Shown piece by piece: positions 1 through 8,019 of a stretch of 64,000 nucleotides of DNA (positions are counted from its first letter, which is position 1; each line of letters begins with the position of its first letter). A model generated the notes under the pieces. It did not search any database, was not told the DNA's origin, and saw nothing but the letters and a program-made list of their open reading frames with translations. Source of the DNA: JAJZVS01 sp963708095 (lineage in GTDB: Bacteria > Pseudomonadota > Alphaproteobacteria > Acetobacterales > Acetobacteraceae); the NCBI GenBank assembly GCA_963708095.1, contig OY970182.1, forward strand, positions 3,286,001 through 3,350,000, written 5' to 3'. A program made the position numbers and the translations under genes.

Positions 1-1
1 C

Positions 2-196
2 GGGGTGAAGCCGCCGCGGGAGTTCGTGCTGATGGACCGATCGGCAATCGGGCTCGGCGGCGTGTTTGTGCGGCTGAAGGCGGAGCTGAACTGGTTCCGG
101 TTATTTTCGGGTCTGGTGGAAGGGTTCGACGAAGGGGCGCTTGCGGATCGGCAGGCGGCGGCGCTGGCGCAGACGGGGGTTCCGACGGCGGGGTAG
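2..196 (+). CDS. ABC1/AarF/UbiB-family kinase-like protein, C-terminal end (5' truncated)
   Basis: Only the last ~64 codons are inside the window; the frame is open to the left edge and ends at TAG 194-196. The tail (EFVLMDRSAIGLGGVF, then LNWFRLF and a closing ERQ/DRQAAAL-like helix) resembles the C-terminus of alphaproteobacterial ABC1/AarF-type atypical kinases, a family linked to ubiquinone synthesis. No catalytic motif is visible because the kinase core lies upstream. The internal GTG at 5 is unlikely to be the true start. The assignment rests on remembered family resemblance of a short stretch. Confidence 0.5.
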   Translation, partial: GVKPPREFVLMDRSAIGLGGVFVRLKAELNWFRLFSGLVEGFDEGALADRQAAALAQTGVPTAG

Positions 197-266
197 TTGC
201 GCCGCGACCCGTTATCCCGTCGTCCGGCGCCGGTTTCGCGCGGATCAGGCGACGCAGAATGGCCCC

Positions 267-1001
267 TCACGCCGCGTCGTGGAAAATGATCCCCAGGGTC
301 GTCCGCGCGCCTTCCCGCACCCGGCTCACCCCATGCCGCATCACGGCTCGCGACACGCCACGCGGCCCCGCCACCGGCCGGTGATGCACCGGAAACACCA
401 CCGCATCGCCCTGTGCCAGCGGCACGACCTCCACCCGCGACTGCATGCGAGCCCGCTGCTCGGTCAGCACGAACTCCCCGCCGCGGAAGCCGGTCCCCGG
501 CGGCGACAGCAGCACCACGACCTGCAGCGGGAACACCTCGGCGCCGTAGACGTCCTGGTGCAACCGGTTGTAGTCGCCCGGGCCATAGCGCAGCAGCAGC
601 GGTGTCGGGCGGGTCTGCCCGGCCGCATGGCAGCGGGCCAGGAACCCGGTATGGTCGGCGGGGAATCGGGCTGCCTCCTCCAATGCCGCTGCCCAGCGGT
701 TGGCAATGGCGGCCAGCGGCGGATAGAGCGCGGTCCGCAGCCCCGCCACCACCTGCGGTAGCGGATAGGCGAAATACTGGTATTCGCCGCGCCCGTAGGC
801 GTGCGCTTCCATCACCACCCGCTTGCGAAAGCGTGCCGGATCATCGAACAGGCGCGCCATCGCTACGCAGGCATCCGCATCGAGCAGTCCCGGGATCACG
901 ACTGCCCCATCCGCATCCAACGCGGCGCCCACCGTATCCTGATCGAACCCGCCGATCCGGAGCTCATCGGCCACGGCATACCGCTCCGCCATCTGGTTCA
1001 T
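267..1001 (-). CDS. 2-oxoglutarate/Fe(II)-dependent oxygenase
   Basis: A 244-aa protein with the double-stranded beta-helix iron site of prolyl-4-hydroxylase-like dioxygenases: HxD in RLHQDVYG, the GxxFxGGEF turn, the distal His in FPVHHRPVAG, and an Arg after it (SRAVMRHGVSR) suited to bind 2-oxoglutarate. Such enzymes hydroxylate or demethylate a substrate using O2; the substrate cannot be read here. The frame extends upstream but I chose ATG at 1001 because GGGAG lies about 10 nt before it and the upstream residues are low-complexity Arg/Pro. It is co-directional with the DUF1488 string 124 nt upstream. Confidence 0.8.
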   Translation of the reverse strand: MNQMAERYAVADELRIGGFDQDTVGAALDADGAVVIPGLLDADACVAMARLFDDPARFRKRVVMEAHAYGRGEYQYFAYPLPQVVAGLRTALYPPLAAIANRWAAALEEAARFPADHTGFLARCHAAGQTRPTPLLLRYGPGDYNRLHQDVYGAEVFPLQVVVLLSPPGTGFRGGEFVLTEQRARMQSRVEVVPLAQGDAVVFPVHHRPVAGPRGVSRAVMRHGVSRVREGARTTLGIIFHDAA

Positions 1002-1125
1002 GCACTGAATCTCCCGCGCCCGCTTGGCACTGGCGCGCAGGATAGCGCCGAACGCCGCGGCGCGCCCTCCGGTCCGTGCGCCGGACCCACCGGGGACCGT
1101 AGCGCGGCGGACGCAGCACGGCGGA

Positions 1126-1383
1126 TCAGTCGGCGGCGCACGCCTCCGGCGCGGCGCACGTGTCCACATCCCAGGCGATCGAACGGAAGCCGGCCTGGGC
1201 GGCCGACAGATGCACCCAGGAGCGGGCGTCGTCGTAGTCCGCGAAGGCATTGGTGTCCGACGGCGCCGGTTCCGGAGCAGCGTCCCCCGCATCGCGCACG
1301 CCGCAGCGGGCACGGAACGCATTGTCCAGCCGCTCTACCCGACCCCAGAACACGCCTGCCGGCCTGGTGCGCGGCTCAGTCAT
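1126..1383 (-). CDS. hypothetical 85-aa protein
   Basis: A small soluble protein that starts at ATG 1383 inside the stop region of the preceding DUF1488 gene (8-nt overlap), so it is probably translationally coupled. It has no signal peptide or membrane segment. The middle is acidic (DAGDAAPEPAPSDTNAFADY) and the end carries two Cys (DTCAAPEAC). I do not recognise the family. Position suggests a function shared with the two DUF1488 proteins. The coupling is the main reason to believe it is a gene. Confidence 0.55.
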   Translation of the reverse strand: MTEPRTRPAGVFWGRVERLDNAFRARCGVRDAGDAAPEPAPSDTNAFADYDDARSWVHLSAAQAGFRSIAWDVDTCAAPEACAAD

Positions 1384-1654
1384 CAAGGTCGCCCGACCAG
1401 ACAGTGAGCACCTGGTCGTCCGCATGCGGGCGCGCGCGCAGCTTGCCGAGCGCGATCCGCTCGATCCGCGAACGCACCTTGCCGAAGCAGTCGAGCAGCC
1501 GCGCCCCATCGTGAAAGCGCCGCCCGCTCGCATCCTGGATTGCCTGCAACGAAATCGCGCAGGCGACGCGCCGGCCATCGTCCTCGATCTCGAACAGCAC
1601 TCGGTTGCGGTCCCAGCGTGGCGGGGCAGCTACGAAGCCGGAAGGTTCGCTCAT
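1376..1654 (-). CDS. DUF1488-family protein (second copy)
   Basis: A 92-aa protein matching the DUF1488 pattern: WDRNRVLFEIEDDGRRVACA, a helix with SLQAIQDA, a RIERIA helix, and a terminal LTVWSGDLDD. It is a paralogue of the gene just upstream (1651-1965): both share VLFEIE, AC-S, RIERIA and a GDL(N/D)D end. The ATG overlaps the upstream stop as ATGA. DUF1488 proteins are small cytoplasmic proteins of unknown role. Adjacent duplication followed by divergence is the simplest reading. Confidence 0.75.
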   Translation of the reverse strand: MSEPSGFVAAPPRWDRNRVLFEIEDDGRRVACAISLQAIQDASGRRFHDGARLLDCFGKVRSRIERIALGKLRARPHADDQVLTVWSGDLDD

Positions 1655-1965
1655 CCTGCCGCACTCCGGCGCAACGCCGCGGCGGGCGCCGCGGGGGTGG
1701 GATCGTTAAGATCGCCAGCATTCACGTGGATGGTGCGCACCGGCCCGCCGGCTGCGGCGCGATGTCGGTCGCGGGCGATGCGTTCGATGCGTGGTCGCAA
1801 CCGGTTGAACGCCTCCAGCAACTGCCAGCGGCGGGCGCTGAGGCCGGGGCCGGCTTCCTCCAGCGCCTCGACGGAGACCGAGCAGGCGATCTCCTGCTGG
1901 CCTTCTTCGATCTCGAACAGGACCTGATGGTCGTCCCACCGTCCCGGTGCGGCCTTGGCGTGCAT
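1651..1965 (-). CDS. DUF1488-family protein (first copy)
   Basis: A 104-aa first gene of a three-gene overlapping string. It shares with the next gene the core WDDHQVLFEIEEGQQEIACS, a helical EALEEAG section, LRPRIERIARD and the final TIHVNAGDLND. AAGGACA sits about 8 nt before the ATG at 1965. After the shared core there is an extra Ala/Pro-rich tail of about 15 residues that the paralogue lacks. The molecular function of the family is unknown. Confidence 0.75.
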   Translation of the reverse strand: MHAKAAPGRWDDHQVLFEIEEGQQEIACSVSVEALEEAGPGLSARRWQLLEAFNRLRPRIERIARDRHRAAAGGPVRTIHVNAGDLNDPTPAAPAAALRRSAAG

Positions 1966-2131
1966 GCGCGATGTCCTTGGTTGCCCGGACTTCGCTCAGC
2001 GGCGCCAGTGCGCCGGCCAGCGGGAGAACGGAAGGAGACGTGCAGATGGGACCGGCGCCGTCGCATTACAACGACACGGAGCGGCGCGGTTGCGGTCCGG
2101 GTCGGAAGACGCAGGCTCCAGCAGGGAGGAA

Positions 2132-2385
2132 ATGATCATGCTGAACGGCAAGACGGCCCTGATCACAGGCTCGCTCGGCGGAATCGACTTCGCCACGGTG
2201 CGCGCGCTGGCCGCCGCCGGCGCGGCGGTGATGCCGCACGGTCTGGCCGACCCGACGACGGTCGCTTCCCACTTGGCTGAGCTGCGCGCGTCGCCGCCCT
2301 GGCCGCGTTCCTCTGCGGCCCGTTTGGTGCCGACATCAACGGCATCGCCCTGTCGACCGACACCGCGTGGTCCGCAGGCCTCTGA
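2132..2385 (+). pseudogene. remnant of a 3-hydroxybutyrate dehydrogenase (SDR) gene
   Basis: A good ribosome site (GGAGGA, 2125-2130) precedes ATG 2132 and a typical SDR start: LNGKTALITGSLGGI, then ATVRALAAAGAAV. After about 50 residues the family continues only in another frame: from about 2290 it reads VAALAAFLCGP, then ADINGIALSTDTAW and a stop at 2383-2385, which is the C-terminal signature of 3-hydroxybutyrate dehydrogenase. About two thirds of the gene, including the YxxxK active site, is gone and the two ends are out of frame. Not functional. Confidence 0.75.
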
Positions 2386-2455
2386 ACCGTTCGATACGAC
2401 ATATAACTTGTGCGGCGGGCGACGCGGCATCCGCCGCGCCTGCCCATCGCCTCGG

Positions 2456-2725
2456 TCAGCCGCGCCAGAACGGCTTGTTGGCCTCGTGCTCGGCCTCGGC
2501 GTACGTCACGCCGATGTCGCGCAGCATATGCGCGTCCAGCCCGGCGATCCGCCCCCGGGAGCGCTGCCGCACCCAAGCTGCACGCACCAGTGCCGAGATG
2601 CGCGCAAGCGATCGCGCGACCCATGGGCCGCGGCGTCGCGGGACCGGTACGGTCCAGGCCCCGCCGCCGGACGCGGCAGGCAATGTGGGGGCGAAGAACG
2701 CAGCGATGCGCGGCGAGCCGGACAT
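2456..2725 (-). CDS. DUF1127 (YjiS-like) domain protein
   Basis: An 89-aa basic protein. The N-terminal half is unstructured (Pro/Arg-rich); the C-terminal ~45 residues are a DUF1127 domain: WVRQRSRGRIAGLDAHMLRD followed by IGVTYAEAEHEANKPFW. The strong site GGGAGG 6 nt before ATG 2725 decides the start. Some alphaproteobacterial DUF1127 proteins bind RNA and affect phosphate or carbon turnover; whether that holds here is unknown. It is convergent with the pseudogene and divergent from lysR. Confidence 0.85.
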   Translation of the reverse strand: MSGSPRIAAFFAPTLPAASGGGAWTVPVPRRRGPWVARSLARISALVRAAWVRQRSRGRIAGLDAHMLRDIGVTYAEAEHEANKPFWRG

Positions 2726-2832
2726 GGGGACCTCCCGGGCCAGCAGATGTTTCGGACAACCACGAGATAGGCGCCCGGTCGGCATCAGGAAAACGAATTG
2801 TAGTGATGCTTCAGATCAGATATATTGATGAT

Positions 2833-3747
2833 ATGAGCCAGCCTGCCACCCTCGACCCCGACCTGCTGCGTGCCTTCGTCCTGATCGCCGAAGGTCGCAG
2901 CTTCACCACCGCCGCGAACCTCGTCTCGCGCACCCAATCCGCCGTCTCGATGCAGATCAAACGGCTGGAGGCAGCGCTGGGTCAGCCGGTGCTGCACCGG
3001 GGCAAGGGCAACGCGATCGAGCTCACCCCGCACGGCCAGTTCCTGCTCATCCGCGCGCGGCAGATCCTGGCGCTGAACGACGAGGTGGTGGCGACGTTCC
3101 GCGCGCCGCAGATCGCCGGCACGGTCCGGCTCGGCACGCCGGATGACTATGCGTTCGGCTACCTGCCGCCGGTGCTGAAGGCGTTCGCCGATACCCATCC
3201 TGCGGTCCAGGTCGACGTCCTGTGCGAGCCCTCCAGCGGCCTCGTCGATCGGTTGAAACGCGGCGAACTCGACCTCGCCCTGCTGTCGGACGGCTCCGAG
3301 CCGCGCGGCATGACGGGCGTCCTGCTCTGGCGCGGACAGCTCGTCTGGGTCACGTCCACCCGCTACGCGCCGCACCGGCTCGACCCGCTGCCGTTAGCAT
3401 TGGCCAGCCCCGATCCGCTGGCAGAACGACGTGGCTGCGACTGGGGGCGGGCGGCGGTGCAGGCATTGGAACGGGCCGGACGGCGGTTCCGCATCGCCTA
3501 CACCTCCGGCTCGCAGGTCGGTACCCACGCGCCGGTACTGGCCGGGCTTGCCGTCACCGTTTCGGCGCAGGCGTGGCTGCCGGACGGACTGCGACCGGTG
3601 CGGCCGGAGGAAGGGCTGCCGGCGCTGCCCGACTACGGCATCGTGCTGGTTCGCGGCCGCGGCGCCGGCCAGAAAGTTGCCGATGCCCTGGCCGAGCATA
3701 TTGAGGAAAGCTGCCGGCTCGACGGCCGCCAGGGCCGCGCGGCATAG
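2833..3747 (+). CDS. LysR-family transcriptional regulator
   Basis: A 304-aa protein with an N-terminal winged helix-turn-helix (residues ~8-67: DLLRAFVLIAEGRSFTTAAN, SRTQSAVSMQIKRLE, LTPHGQFLL) and a C-terminal periplasmic-binding-like co-inducer domain (GTVRLGTPDDYAFGYLPPVL onwards). ATG 2833 puts the HTH at the usual distance from the start; a further in-frame ATG lies 28 nt upstream. The next gene downstream, in the same direction, is an MFS carrier 300 nt away, which is a likely target together with the dehydratase cluster. Confidence 0.92.
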   Translation: MSQPATLDPDLLRAFVLIAEGRSFTTAANLVSRTQSAVSMQIKRLEAALGQPVLHRGKGNAIELTPHGQFLLIRARQILALNDEVVATFRAPQIAGTVRLGTPDDYAFGYLPPVLKAFADTHPAVQVDVLCEPSSGLVDRLKRGELDLALLSDGSEPRGMTGVLLWRGQLVWVTSTRYAPHRLDPLPLALASPDPLAERRGCDWGRAAVQALERAGRRFRIAYTSGSQVGTHAPVLAGLAVTVSAQAWLPDGLRPVRPEEGLPALPDYGIVLVRGRGAGQKVADALAEHIEESCRLDGRQGRAA

Positions 3748-4047
3748 GCCGAGGAGCGAGGTATCGCATACGGGAAGAACCGCATACCCGATATACATTG
3801 TTGACATATCTCGCTAAAAGATGTAATCAAACGCAACCCGCGGCCGGTTCGTCATTCTTCATCCGGAACCGCAGGCGTCGATCGACGACGACCGGACCCG
3901 GCCCGGAATCGCGTGCCGATCGTAGCGCGCGGGCCCCCGGGGTGTCGCGGGCGAGTCAATCTTCGCTGCCGCCGCCGGCAAACATGGCAGCACCGTCCTT
4001 CGAACGGCGTCCGGTCCCCGGTTCACATCCTGGGAGGGACAACGTCA
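3748..4047 (+). other. 300-nt intergenic region between lysR and the MFS gene
   Basis: No credible gene. It is noticeably AT-richer than its surroundings at 3780-3830. It contains an inverted repeat GATAT-N11-ATATC (listed separately) and ends with the MFS ribosome site TGGGAGG at 4031-4037. Confidence 0.6.
3790..3810 (+). promoter_or_regulatory. candidate LysR-type operator (GATAT-N11-ATATC)
   Basis: A perfect 5-bp inverted repeat spaced by 11 nt in the AT-rich patch just after lysR and 238 nt before the MFS start. LysR-type boxes are often T-N11-A with dyad symmetry, which this fits. A related AT-rich dyad (ATCA-N7-TGAT, 2815-2829) lies just before the lysR start codon. Functional binding is inference. 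Confidence 0.3.
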
Positions 4048-5379
4048 ATGAACGAATTCGGCACCGCGATCGCGCAGCCGACCGGACTCCGCGCCGTCAC
4101 CCGCTACCAATGGCTGGTCTTCTTCGTGGTCTGGCTGGGCTGGACGCTCGATGCGGCGGATTTCGGTCTATATGCACTGGTACTCCGGCCGGCGCTCACG
4201 GAACTGCTCGGCGGCCACCCGCCGCTGGCACTGATCGGCCGGGTCGGCGGGCTGCTCAGCATGGCCGGGTTGCTGGGCTGGGCCTTCGGCGGCTTCCTGT
4301 TCGGCATCATCGCCGACTATATCGGCAGCATCCGGGCGCTCGCGTTCAGCATCCTGCTCTACAGCGTGTTCACGGCGCTGCAGGGGGTATCGCACAACGT
4401 CTGGGAGTTCGGCGCCTATCGCTTCCTGGCCGGCCTCGGCACCGGCGCCGAGCTGATGGTCGGCATCCCGCTGCTTGCCGAGACCCTGGGCGAGACGCAT
4501 CGGGCGAAGATCGCCGGCGTGATGATGACGGGCGGCGCGCTCGGCACCTTCCTCGGCGCTTTTGCCTATGGCTTGGTCGGCAGCTACGGGTGGCGCGTGG
4601 TCTTCTTCGTCGGGCTGGTGCCGGCGCTGCTGCTTGCGGTGATCCGCCGGCGCATGATCGAGCCAGATCGCTTCGAAGCGGTGCGCGATCGTCGCCGCAC
4701 TATCGCTGTCACGCAACGGGCTGCGACGGACGACCGCGAGTTCATGCGCTTCGTGCCGATGCAACTGTTCACCCGCGGGCATCGCTACAACACCATGGTC
4801 GGGGTCCTGTTCGGGCTTGGCGCCCTCCTCGCCATCTGGACCACCAACATCTGGTTGCCTACCATCCTGTCGTTGATGGTCCAGAAAAACGGATACGTCG
4901 GCGCCGCCGCCGTTCCTTTCGTCAGCCGCGGGATCATGCTCTGGAGCCTTGGCGGCGTGCTGGGTTACATCGTCTTCGGCTTCACCGCCGATGCGATCGG
5001 CCGGCGCGGAACCATCGTGCTCTATAGCGTCGGCACGATTGCGGCCGGCCTGACCTTGTACCTGGGCTTGCCGACCTATGAGCCGTGGTACCCTGTCGTG
5101 TTGCCAATCTTCGGGTTCTTCGTCTTCGGCGTGTTCTCCGGTTTCGCGATCTACCTGCCCGAGCTGTTCCCGACGCAAGTCCGTGCGACCGCCGTCGGCT
5201 TCTGCACCGGCAGCGCGCGCGTCGTGACCAGCTTCGGTCCGCTGGTTGCCGGGCTGATGGTGGGCGCCTTCGGCGGCAGCTTCAACAACGTGACGGCGTT
5301 CATGACCTGCTTTGCGGGATTGAGTATTCTGGCCATGATCCTGGGGCGGGAAACCAAGGGCGCCGCCCTGCCCCGATAG
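4048..5379 (+). CDS. MFS transporter, sugar-acid/aromatic-acid type
   Basis: A 443-aa inner-membrane carrier with about 12 hydrophobic segments. The first loop carries the MFS signature (GGFLFGIIADYIG), the second half repeats it (FGFTADAIGRRG), and YLPELFPTQVRATAVGFC is the end motif of the metabolite:H+ symporter branch. The N-terminal D-A-A-D in helix 1 (WTLDAADFGLY) is typical of carriers for organic or sugar acids. ATG 4048 follows TGGGAGG. Position after lysR and before a convergent sugar-acid dehydratase suggests uptake of the dehydratase substrate. Confidence 0.88.
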   Translation: MNEFGTAIAQPTGLRAVTRYQWLVFFVVWLGWTLDAADFGLYALVLRPALTELLGGHPPLALIGRVGGLLSMAGLLGWAFGGFLFGIIADYIGSIRALAFSILLYSVFTALQGVSHNVWEFGAYRFLAGLGTGAELMVGIPLLAETLGETHRAKIAGVMMTGGALGTFLGAFAYGLVGSYGWRVVFFVGLVPALLLAVIRRRMIEPDRFEAVRDRRRTIAVTQRAATDDREFMRFVPMQLFTRGHRYNTMVGVLFGLGALLAIWTTNIWLPTILSLMVQKNGYVGAAAVPFVSRGIMLWSLGGVLGYIVFGFTADAIGRRGTIVLYSVGTIAAGLTLYLGLPTYEPWYPVVLPIFGFFVFGVFSGFAIYLPELFPTQVRATAVGFCTGSARVVTSFGPLVAGLMVGAFGGSFNNVTAFMTCFAGLSILAMILGRETKGAALPR

Positions 5380-5383
5380 CGAG

Positions 5384-5413
5384 GGAGGCCAGGGGCCGCC
5401 GCCCCTGGCCTCC
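5384..5413. terminator. hairpin terminator between convergent genes
   Basis: A 13-bp perfect stem with a CGCC loop (5397-5400) sits 4 nt after the MFS stop and 33 nt before the end of the convergent dehydratase gene. There is no T-run on either side, so it may act as a bidirectional stem without a classical U-tract. Confidence 0.55.
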
Positions 5414-5446
5414 TGCGACCGATGTCATGACCGTGCCCGCGCGGGA

Positions 5447-6535
5447 TCAGCCCCGAAAGCGCGCGATCGCCGCCGGATCGAAGCTGAAGCCCCAGCCTGG
5501 CCGGTCCGGCACGATGGCGTTCCCGTCCGCGTCGAGCTCGATCCGCTCCCGGTAGATCTTCTCGAACCACGGCATGTGTTCCAGGTAGTGGCCGCCGGGC
5601 AGCGCGGCGAGCAGCGCGAGGCTCATTTCCGGGAACAGATGCGAGGCGCAGGGGATGTGGAACGCCTCGCACAGATGTCCCGCCTTCAGGAATTCAGTCG
5701 GCCCGCCCATACGTTGCAGATCAGGCATGATCACGTCGGCGGCGTTCGCTTCCAGCATCGTCAGCACGCCGCGGTGCGTATAGACGGTCTCCCCCGAGGC
5801 GATCGGCGTATCGAGCGCCGCGGCGATCGTCGCCTCGCCTTCGTGGTCGTGGCAGATCACCGGCTCCTCGAACCAGGCGAGGTCGAGTTCCTCCATCATT
5901 CGTCCGATGCGGATCGCCTGCTTCACCGACATCTGCTGGTTGGCATCGACCATCAGCGCCACGTCCGGTCCAACCGCCTCACGCACCGCGCGCACCCGGG
6001 CCACCATCTTCTCGGGCTCGGTCGGCCCCACGCGCGTCTTCATGGCGCGGAAGCCGCGCGAGACGAAGCCCGCGGCTTCCTTCTGCAATTCATCGATCGA
6101 GGCGCCGAGCCACAGGCCGCCGCTCGCGTAGGTGGGCTGGGCGGGCCGGCAGGCGCCGATCAGATGCGCGACGTTCAACCCCGCCGCCTTGCCGCGCAGA
6201 TCCCACAGCGCGTTGTCGATCGCCGCCAGGCCGACAATGGAAATCCCCTCGTAGCCGAGGAAATTGAGCTCCTTCCAGGCCCGCGCATTGAGTGTCCCGC
6301 CCTCGCGCAGATCGAGCCCTACGACCAGGTCCGCTAGCTCGCGGATCATGGTGTGGATCACAGGCAGGCGGCGGTTATTAATCGAGCACACCAGCCCTTC
6401 GCCCACCAAACCCTCGTCGGTCTCGAGGAAGGTCAAGACGCAGTCGGCGGAGCGGATCGAGCCCAGGATCGCAGTCAGGATCGGCGGGTCGATCGGCAGG
6501 TGCACCACCTCGGTGCGCAGGCGGGTAATCTTCAT
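5447..6535 (-). CDS. mandelate racemase/muconate lactonizing-family sugar-acid dehydratase
   Basis: A 362-aa enolase-superfamily enzyme. Visible residues: K166-T-R168 at the end of the second barrel strand, metal ligands D197 (MVDANQQ), E223 (WFEEPV) and E249 (SGETVY), then D272 (PDLQRMGG) paired with H299 (ASHLFPE), the Asp-His dyad of acid-sugar dehydratases and racemases. It abstracts the alpha proton of a carboxylate substrate using Mg2+. The exact acid (galactarate, talarate, rhamnonate, others) cannot be read. First gene of a leftward string? It is instead last: the dehalogenase gene lies 87 nt upstream. Confidence 0.85.
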   Translation of the reverse strand: MKITRLRTEVVHLPIDPPILTAILGSIRSADCVLTFLETDEGLVGEGLVCSINNRRLPVIHTMIRELADLVVGLDLREGGTLNARAWKELNFLGYEGISIVGLAAIDNALWDLRGKAAGLNVAHLIGACRPAQPTYASGGLWLGASIDELQKEAAGFVSRGFRAMKTRVGPTEPEKMVARVRAVREAVGPDVALMVDANQQMSVKQAIRIGRMMEELDLAWFEEPVICHDHEGEATIAAALDTPIASGETVYTHRGVLTMLEANAADVIMPDLQRMGGPTEFLKAGHLCEAFHIPCASHLFPEMSLALLAALPGGHYLEHMPWFEKIYRERIELDADGNAIVPDRPGWGFSFDPAAIARFRG

Positions 6536-6622
6536 GGCGGCACGGCTCCTTGTTCCGCGGGCACGCGATGCGCCCGCGGGCGTGGGGTAGGGGGCCGGGC
6601 GGCCGCCCGCAAGCCGGGCCGG

Positions 6623-7306
6623 CTACGGCGCCAGCAGTGGGGGCAGTTCGACGAGGGTGCGGATCTCCCGGTCTGGCGCCCCCGGCAGCCGCTCCCGACG
6701 CTGGCCGTAACGGTTGCACCACACGGCCCGCATCCCGAATGCCGAGGCCGCGTGAGCGTCCCAGGCGTTGGAGGATTGGAACGATACCGAAGCGGCCGGC
6801 ACGCCCAGCCGGTCCAGCGCGCGCTGGTAGACCGACGGATGCGGCTTGAACACGCCCACTTCGTCGACAGAGATCACGGCGTCGAACAGCGAGCCGAGTT
6901 TATTGCCCTCGACCGCGCTTGCCAGCATCGCCGGCGAGCCGTTGGACAGGATCGCGGTGGCGAACCCCCCGTCGCGCAGCGCGCGCAGCACGCCGGGCAC
7001 TTCAGGAAATGCCGCCAGGGTGCGGTACAGCCCGAGCAGCCGGTCGCGCACGCCGGCGGGGGCGATGTCCATCGTTTCCAGGGTAAAATCGAGCGAATCC
7101 TGCGTCACCTGCCAGAAATCGACGTAGGTGCCGGCCAGGCCGCGCAGCCAGGAATATTGCAACTGCTTGTCCCGCCACAGCGCGGCGAGCGGGCCGGTGC
7201 GCTCGCCCAGCACGTCACGGCAGGCGGCCGCCGCAGCGGCGACGTCGAACAGCGTCCCATAGGCGTCAAACACGCAGGCACGGATGCCGGTCAGCGGGGT
7301 GGACAT
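6623..7306 (-). CDS. haloacid dehalogenase, type II (HAD superfamily)
   Basis: A 227-aa HAD hydrolase. Motif I is FDAYGTLFD with nucleophile D14; motif II is ILSNGSP; the Lys motif is VFKPHPSVY; then FQSSNAWDAHAA, the S-x-x-x-WD signature of L-2-haloacid dehalogenases. The reaction is hydrolytic removal of halide from 2-haloalkanoates, but many family members act on other small substrates. It lies between the dehydratase and two glutathione transferases, all leftward. Confidence 0.85.
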   Translation of the reverse strand: MSTPLTGIRACVFDAYGTLFDVAAAAAACRDVLGERTGPLAALWRDKQLQYSWLRGLAGTYVDFWQVTQDSLDFTLETMDIAPAGVRDRLLGLYRTLAAFPEVPGVLRALRDGGFATAILSNGSPAMLASAVEGNKLGSLFDAVISVDEVGVFKPHPSVYQRALDRLGVPAASVSFQSSNAWDAHAASAFGMRAVWCNRYGQRRERLPGAPDREIRTLVELPPLLAP

Positions 7307-7326
7307 GACAGTTCCTTCCGGTTGGA

Positions 7327-8016
7327 TCAGGTGTCGAAACCGAGGTTCTTCCTTGCCAGGCCGTCGTACAGGTCGAGCAGTCGCTCTCGCCAGTCGCGCA
7401 CGGGATCATCGGCGGCGAGCAACGGGAGCGGGCTGACCGCACGCGCCCATTGGAACGAGCCGAACACGGCATAGTCGGCGTAGTCCGGCGCGGCGCCGCC
7501 GAGGAAGGGCTGGGCGCGCAGCGCACTGCGTAGCGGCGCCAGCAGCCGGCGGAACTCCGGCAGGCGCTGTTCCCGCCCTGCAGTGACCTGTTCCAGGGTC
7601 CCGCCGAGCCTGGCCTCCCGGCTGGTGCGGAAATAGGTGCGCGCGCTGGCGTCGACCAGCGGTTCGATATCGCTTACGATCAGACGGACCAGCGCCGGGT
7701 TCACGGTCTGGTCGGTCCAGGCGGCGATGAAGCGGATGGCGGGTTTCGCGCCCCCGAACAGGGACGGGCGGTCGGGATAGGTGCGCTCGAGATATTCCGC
7801 GATCGCCCAGGAATCCCCCACCGCTGTCTCGCCATCCACCAGCACCGGAACCTTGTCGTGGTTGGCGAAGGCGAGCCGTTCCGTTTCGGTGAAGCGCCAC
7901 GGCACCGGTGTGGCGTCCAATCCCTTGTGCGCGAGCGCCATGCGCGCACGCCAGCAATACGGGCTGAAGCGTCGTTGCGGATCAGAACCAACGAGTTCAT
8001 AGAGTTCGCGCGCCAT
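7327..8016 (-). CDS. glutathione S-transferase family protein (beta-etherase-like)
   Basis: A 229-aa thioredoxin-fold plus helical-domain protein. The N-terminal active region RRFSPYCWRARMALAHKGLD resembles Lig-type (beta-etherase) GSTs, KVPVLVDGE is the cis-Pro glutathione-binding turn, and DSWAIAEYLE is the gamma-glutamyl contact. It follows the second GST after 3 nt, so the pair is co-transcribed. The substrate is unknown; lignin-type aryl ethers are only one option. Confidence 0.85.
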   Translation of the reverse strand: MARELYELVGSDPQRRFSPYCWRARMALAHKGLDATPVPWRFTETERLAFANHDKVPVLVDGETAVGDSWAIAEYLERTYPDRPSLFGGAKPAIRFIAAWTDQTVNPALVRLIVSDIEPLVDASARTYFRTSREARLGGTLEQVTAGREQRLPEFRRLLAPLRSALRAQPFLGGAAPDYADYAVFGSFQWARAVSPLPLLAADDPVRDWRERLLDLYDGLARKNLGFDT

Positions 8017-8019
8017 CGG

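Noticed and set aside
4168..5178. Long open frame (336 aa) on the minus strand across the MFS gene
   Set aside because: It is a GC-skew shadow of the MFS gene: Asp/Glu/Gln/His-rich, no family motif, and fully antisense to a convincing membrane protein.
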